Source of the DNA: an uncultured Maribacter sp.
Lineage (GTDB): Bacteria; Bacteroidota; Bacteroidia; Flavobacteriales; Flavobacteriaceae
NCBI GenBank assembly: GCA_905479535.1
Contig: CAJQMW010000277.1
Coordinates: forward strand, 1 to 6,236
Length of the DNA: 6,236 bases
Direction of reading: 5' to 3'
Of the stretch, positions 4,964-6,236 are shown piece after piece. The stretch's first letter is position 1. Each line of letters starts with the position of its first letter. The notes under the pieces were generated by a model. The model was not told the DNA's origin and ran no database searches. It was given only the letters and a program-made list of their open reading frames with translations. A program made the translations under genes and the position numbers.

Positions 4964-6236
4964 AACTGAGTTTTTGAATGGTAAGGACGGCATCATTGAG
5001 AACAAAGGGCATCGGGATATTATCCTTAGGACGTTTGGGGACCGAAAATAAAGGGTTGTTTAGCAAATCGTTGGAGGCCTCATAAATGGTAAGCCCCAAA
5101 GAGGCATCCTTAGGTATTTCCAAAAGGAGTTCCGTGTATTCGTTGTCACTGATGTAGTGCGTAATCAATTTCCCCCTTCTTCTATTTTCAAGAAAATAAT
5201 CGGAAAGTGCAATACCGTTGACGGTAGCTTTTGTAATGGGCGTTTCATTACTGAATATTTCTAACCTATTCACGTCGCGTTGTGGTGTGATACAAAGTTC
5301 TAATCTTCTAGTTTCGTTGATTATGGTATCGTTCCGTATTTCTATTTTAGGAGGTGCTATTTTTTTTAAAGGAGCCTCTGCCGTATAGGTAAAACCGGAG
5401 CTATACTTGCTGCTTATGGTATTTTCGGTCAATTTTTCGGGGGTACTCTTTTCCTTACCAATGTATTGCGCGGTCCATTCGGACAGTTCATTTTCATAAG
5501 TGGCCCATTTAGCTTCTTCGGCATCTGCGTCCATTACATATAATAGACTGGTAGGTTTGGGCGTATCTTCACTAAAACTTGAATTCAGTTGTGCGGAAAC
5601 CATAAATCCTACAAAAAGTAAAAAACACAATGTCGCCAATGCTCCCTTGTTTCGGTAGTGCGTAAAAACCGGTAATAGCAGGAAAAATAGCAAGGTTGTA
5701 AAAATAGTTGTGGCAACCATCATCTTTAAACCAAGACCAACGGGAAACATTTGAATAAAGGGGGAATAAATAAAAATAGCTGGGAGTCCGAGAAAAACCA
5801 ACAGGAACGGGTTGGGTTTTTTCTGATTGATAAGAATATAAAAAGCGACCAGAGCCCCATATACCGGAATTATGAAGAATGCTGCCCCTTGCAGATATTG
5901 GGCAACGGCACCACAAATAATCAACCAAATAAGTAGGGGTGCCACCAGTAAGTTCGGGGTTTTAACTACCCTGAATTTATGATACACATAGAAACATAGG
6001 GCTACCGATAAAAAGGTAAAAGCAAAAATATAGGCGTGCCCGTTATAAGTAAATCCGTGGAGCATGTCCTGATAGGAGGGATATGCCCATTTTAGCACCT
6101 CCCAACTGTAATAACCTACTAGCCCATTAACTGCCAAAGCAATAAGTACCGGAACGAAGCCTTTAAGAACATCCTTTATGTTTAAAACGTTTTTCCGAAA
6201 CCCTTGAATGAGGGGTATTAAAAAAATTAGGCATGC
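4956..6236 (-). CDS. M28-family membrane peptidase, C-terminal 426 residues (5' end outside window)
   Basis: The frame stays open to the right edge, so this is the C-terminal part of a larger protein; an in-frame TTG at 6137 falls inside a membrane helix and is not the start. The visible part has about seven hydrophobic segments (approximately residues 23-45, 66-84, 96-114, 117-137, 143-163, 170-190 and 198-216), then a soluble C-terminal domain (about 217-426) rich in predicted beta strands. The pairing of a TM bundle beginning VNGLVGYYSWEVL...GFTYNGHAYIF with a post-membrane segment SLLYVMDADAEEAKWATYE is what I associate with the Bacteroidota M28 aminopeptidases related to eukaryotic ERMP1. 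The zinc-binding catalytic domain would be N-terminal and is not in the window, so the peptidase call rests on this recognition. Its stop codon overlaps the SDR start by 8 bp, making an operon. Confidence 0.75.
   Translation of the reverse strand, partial: ACLIFLIPLIQGFRKNVLNIKDVLKGFVPVLIALAVNGLVGYYSWEVLKWAYPSYQDMLHGFTYNGHAYIFAFTFLSVALCFYVYHKFRVVKTPNLLVAPLLIWLIICGAVAQYLQGAAFFIIPVYGALVAFYILINQKKPNPFLLVFLGLPAIFIYSPFIQMFPVGLGLKMMVATTIFTTLLFFLLLPVFTHYRNKGALATLCFLLFVGFMVSAQLNSSFSEDTPKPTSLLYVMDADAEEAKWATYENELSEWTAQYIGKEKSTPEKLTENTISSKYSSGFTYTAEAPLKKIAPPKIEIRNDTIINETRRLELCITPQRDVNRLEIFSNETPITKATVNGIALSDYFLENRRRGKLITHYISDNEYTELLLEIPKDASLGLTIYEASNDLLNNPLFSVPKRPKDNIPMPFVLNDAVLTIQKLSFD

Noticed and set aside
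5572..5936. Open frames on both strands within the peptidase region
   Set aside because: They overlap the continuous membrane-segment coding frame and have no domain or signal of their own.
6135..6137. TTG at 6137 as the start of the peptidase-family gene
   Set aside because: The frame continues without a stop to the edge of the window, with more hydrophobic, family-like sequence upstream, so the gene is truncated by the window rather than short.
1..6236. CRISPR array, tRNA, insertion sequence or phage/defence genes
   Set aside because: There are no regularly spaced repeats, no cloverleaf-like segment, no transposase or integrase motif and no terminal inverted repeats; all substantial frames are explained by the listed genes.

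Overview
The window looks like chromosomal DNA from a marine-type member of the Flavobacteriaceae (Bacteroidota). The signs are moderately AT-rich DNA, promoter elements of the Bacteroidota type (-7 box TAnnTTTG), signal peptides ending in the typical '-AQ', almost no Shine-Dalgarno sequences, and protein families in forms familiar from that group: an SDR-type threonine dehydrogenase, a membrane-anchored M28 peptidase and a YeeZ-like SDR. Genus-level assignment is not possible from the sequence alone.

Layout, left to right. Bases 1-743 (minus strand) carry the first 247 codons of an SDR-type L-threonine 3-dehydrogenase, whose 3' end lies outside the window. Divergent from it, 64 bp away, is a two-gene plus-strand unit (808-1786): a small lipoprotein of unknown function and a secreted NTF2/SnoaL-like protein, overlapping by 14 bp. 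Everything from 1916 to the right edge is on the minus strand. In order of transcription, from the right: the C-terminal part of an M28-family membrane peptidase (4956-6236, 5' end outside), an atypical SDR overlapping it by 8 bp (4151-4963), an unrecognised 124-residue protein (3654-4028), a secreted TPR protein (2823-3521), and a two-gene SRPBCC/AHSA1 plus ArsR-regulator operon (1916-2657). Hairpins separate most of these units. No intergenic stretch exceeds 165 bp.

The best-resolved regulatory feature is the promoter of the SRPBCC-ArsR operon. A perfect TAnnTTTG -7 box and a TTG -33 element, 19 bp apart, are bracketed by two near-identical dyads, GCAAC-N6-GTTGC, whose centres are 41 bp apart. 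One dyad covers the predicted transcription start and the other overlaps the -33 element, as expected if the ArsR protein encoded second in the operon represses its own transcription.

The genes do not form one pathway. They are threonine catabolism, peptide hydrolysis with a coupled SDR, a self-regulated SRPBCC module, and several exported proteins of unknown role. I found no mobile element, tRNA/rRNA, CRISPR array, phage gene or defence system, and no convincing new multi-gene system. The items most worth a second look are the double operator, the orphan 124-residue protein with an embedded strong Shine-Dalgarno sequence, and the exported lipoprotein/NTF2 pair.
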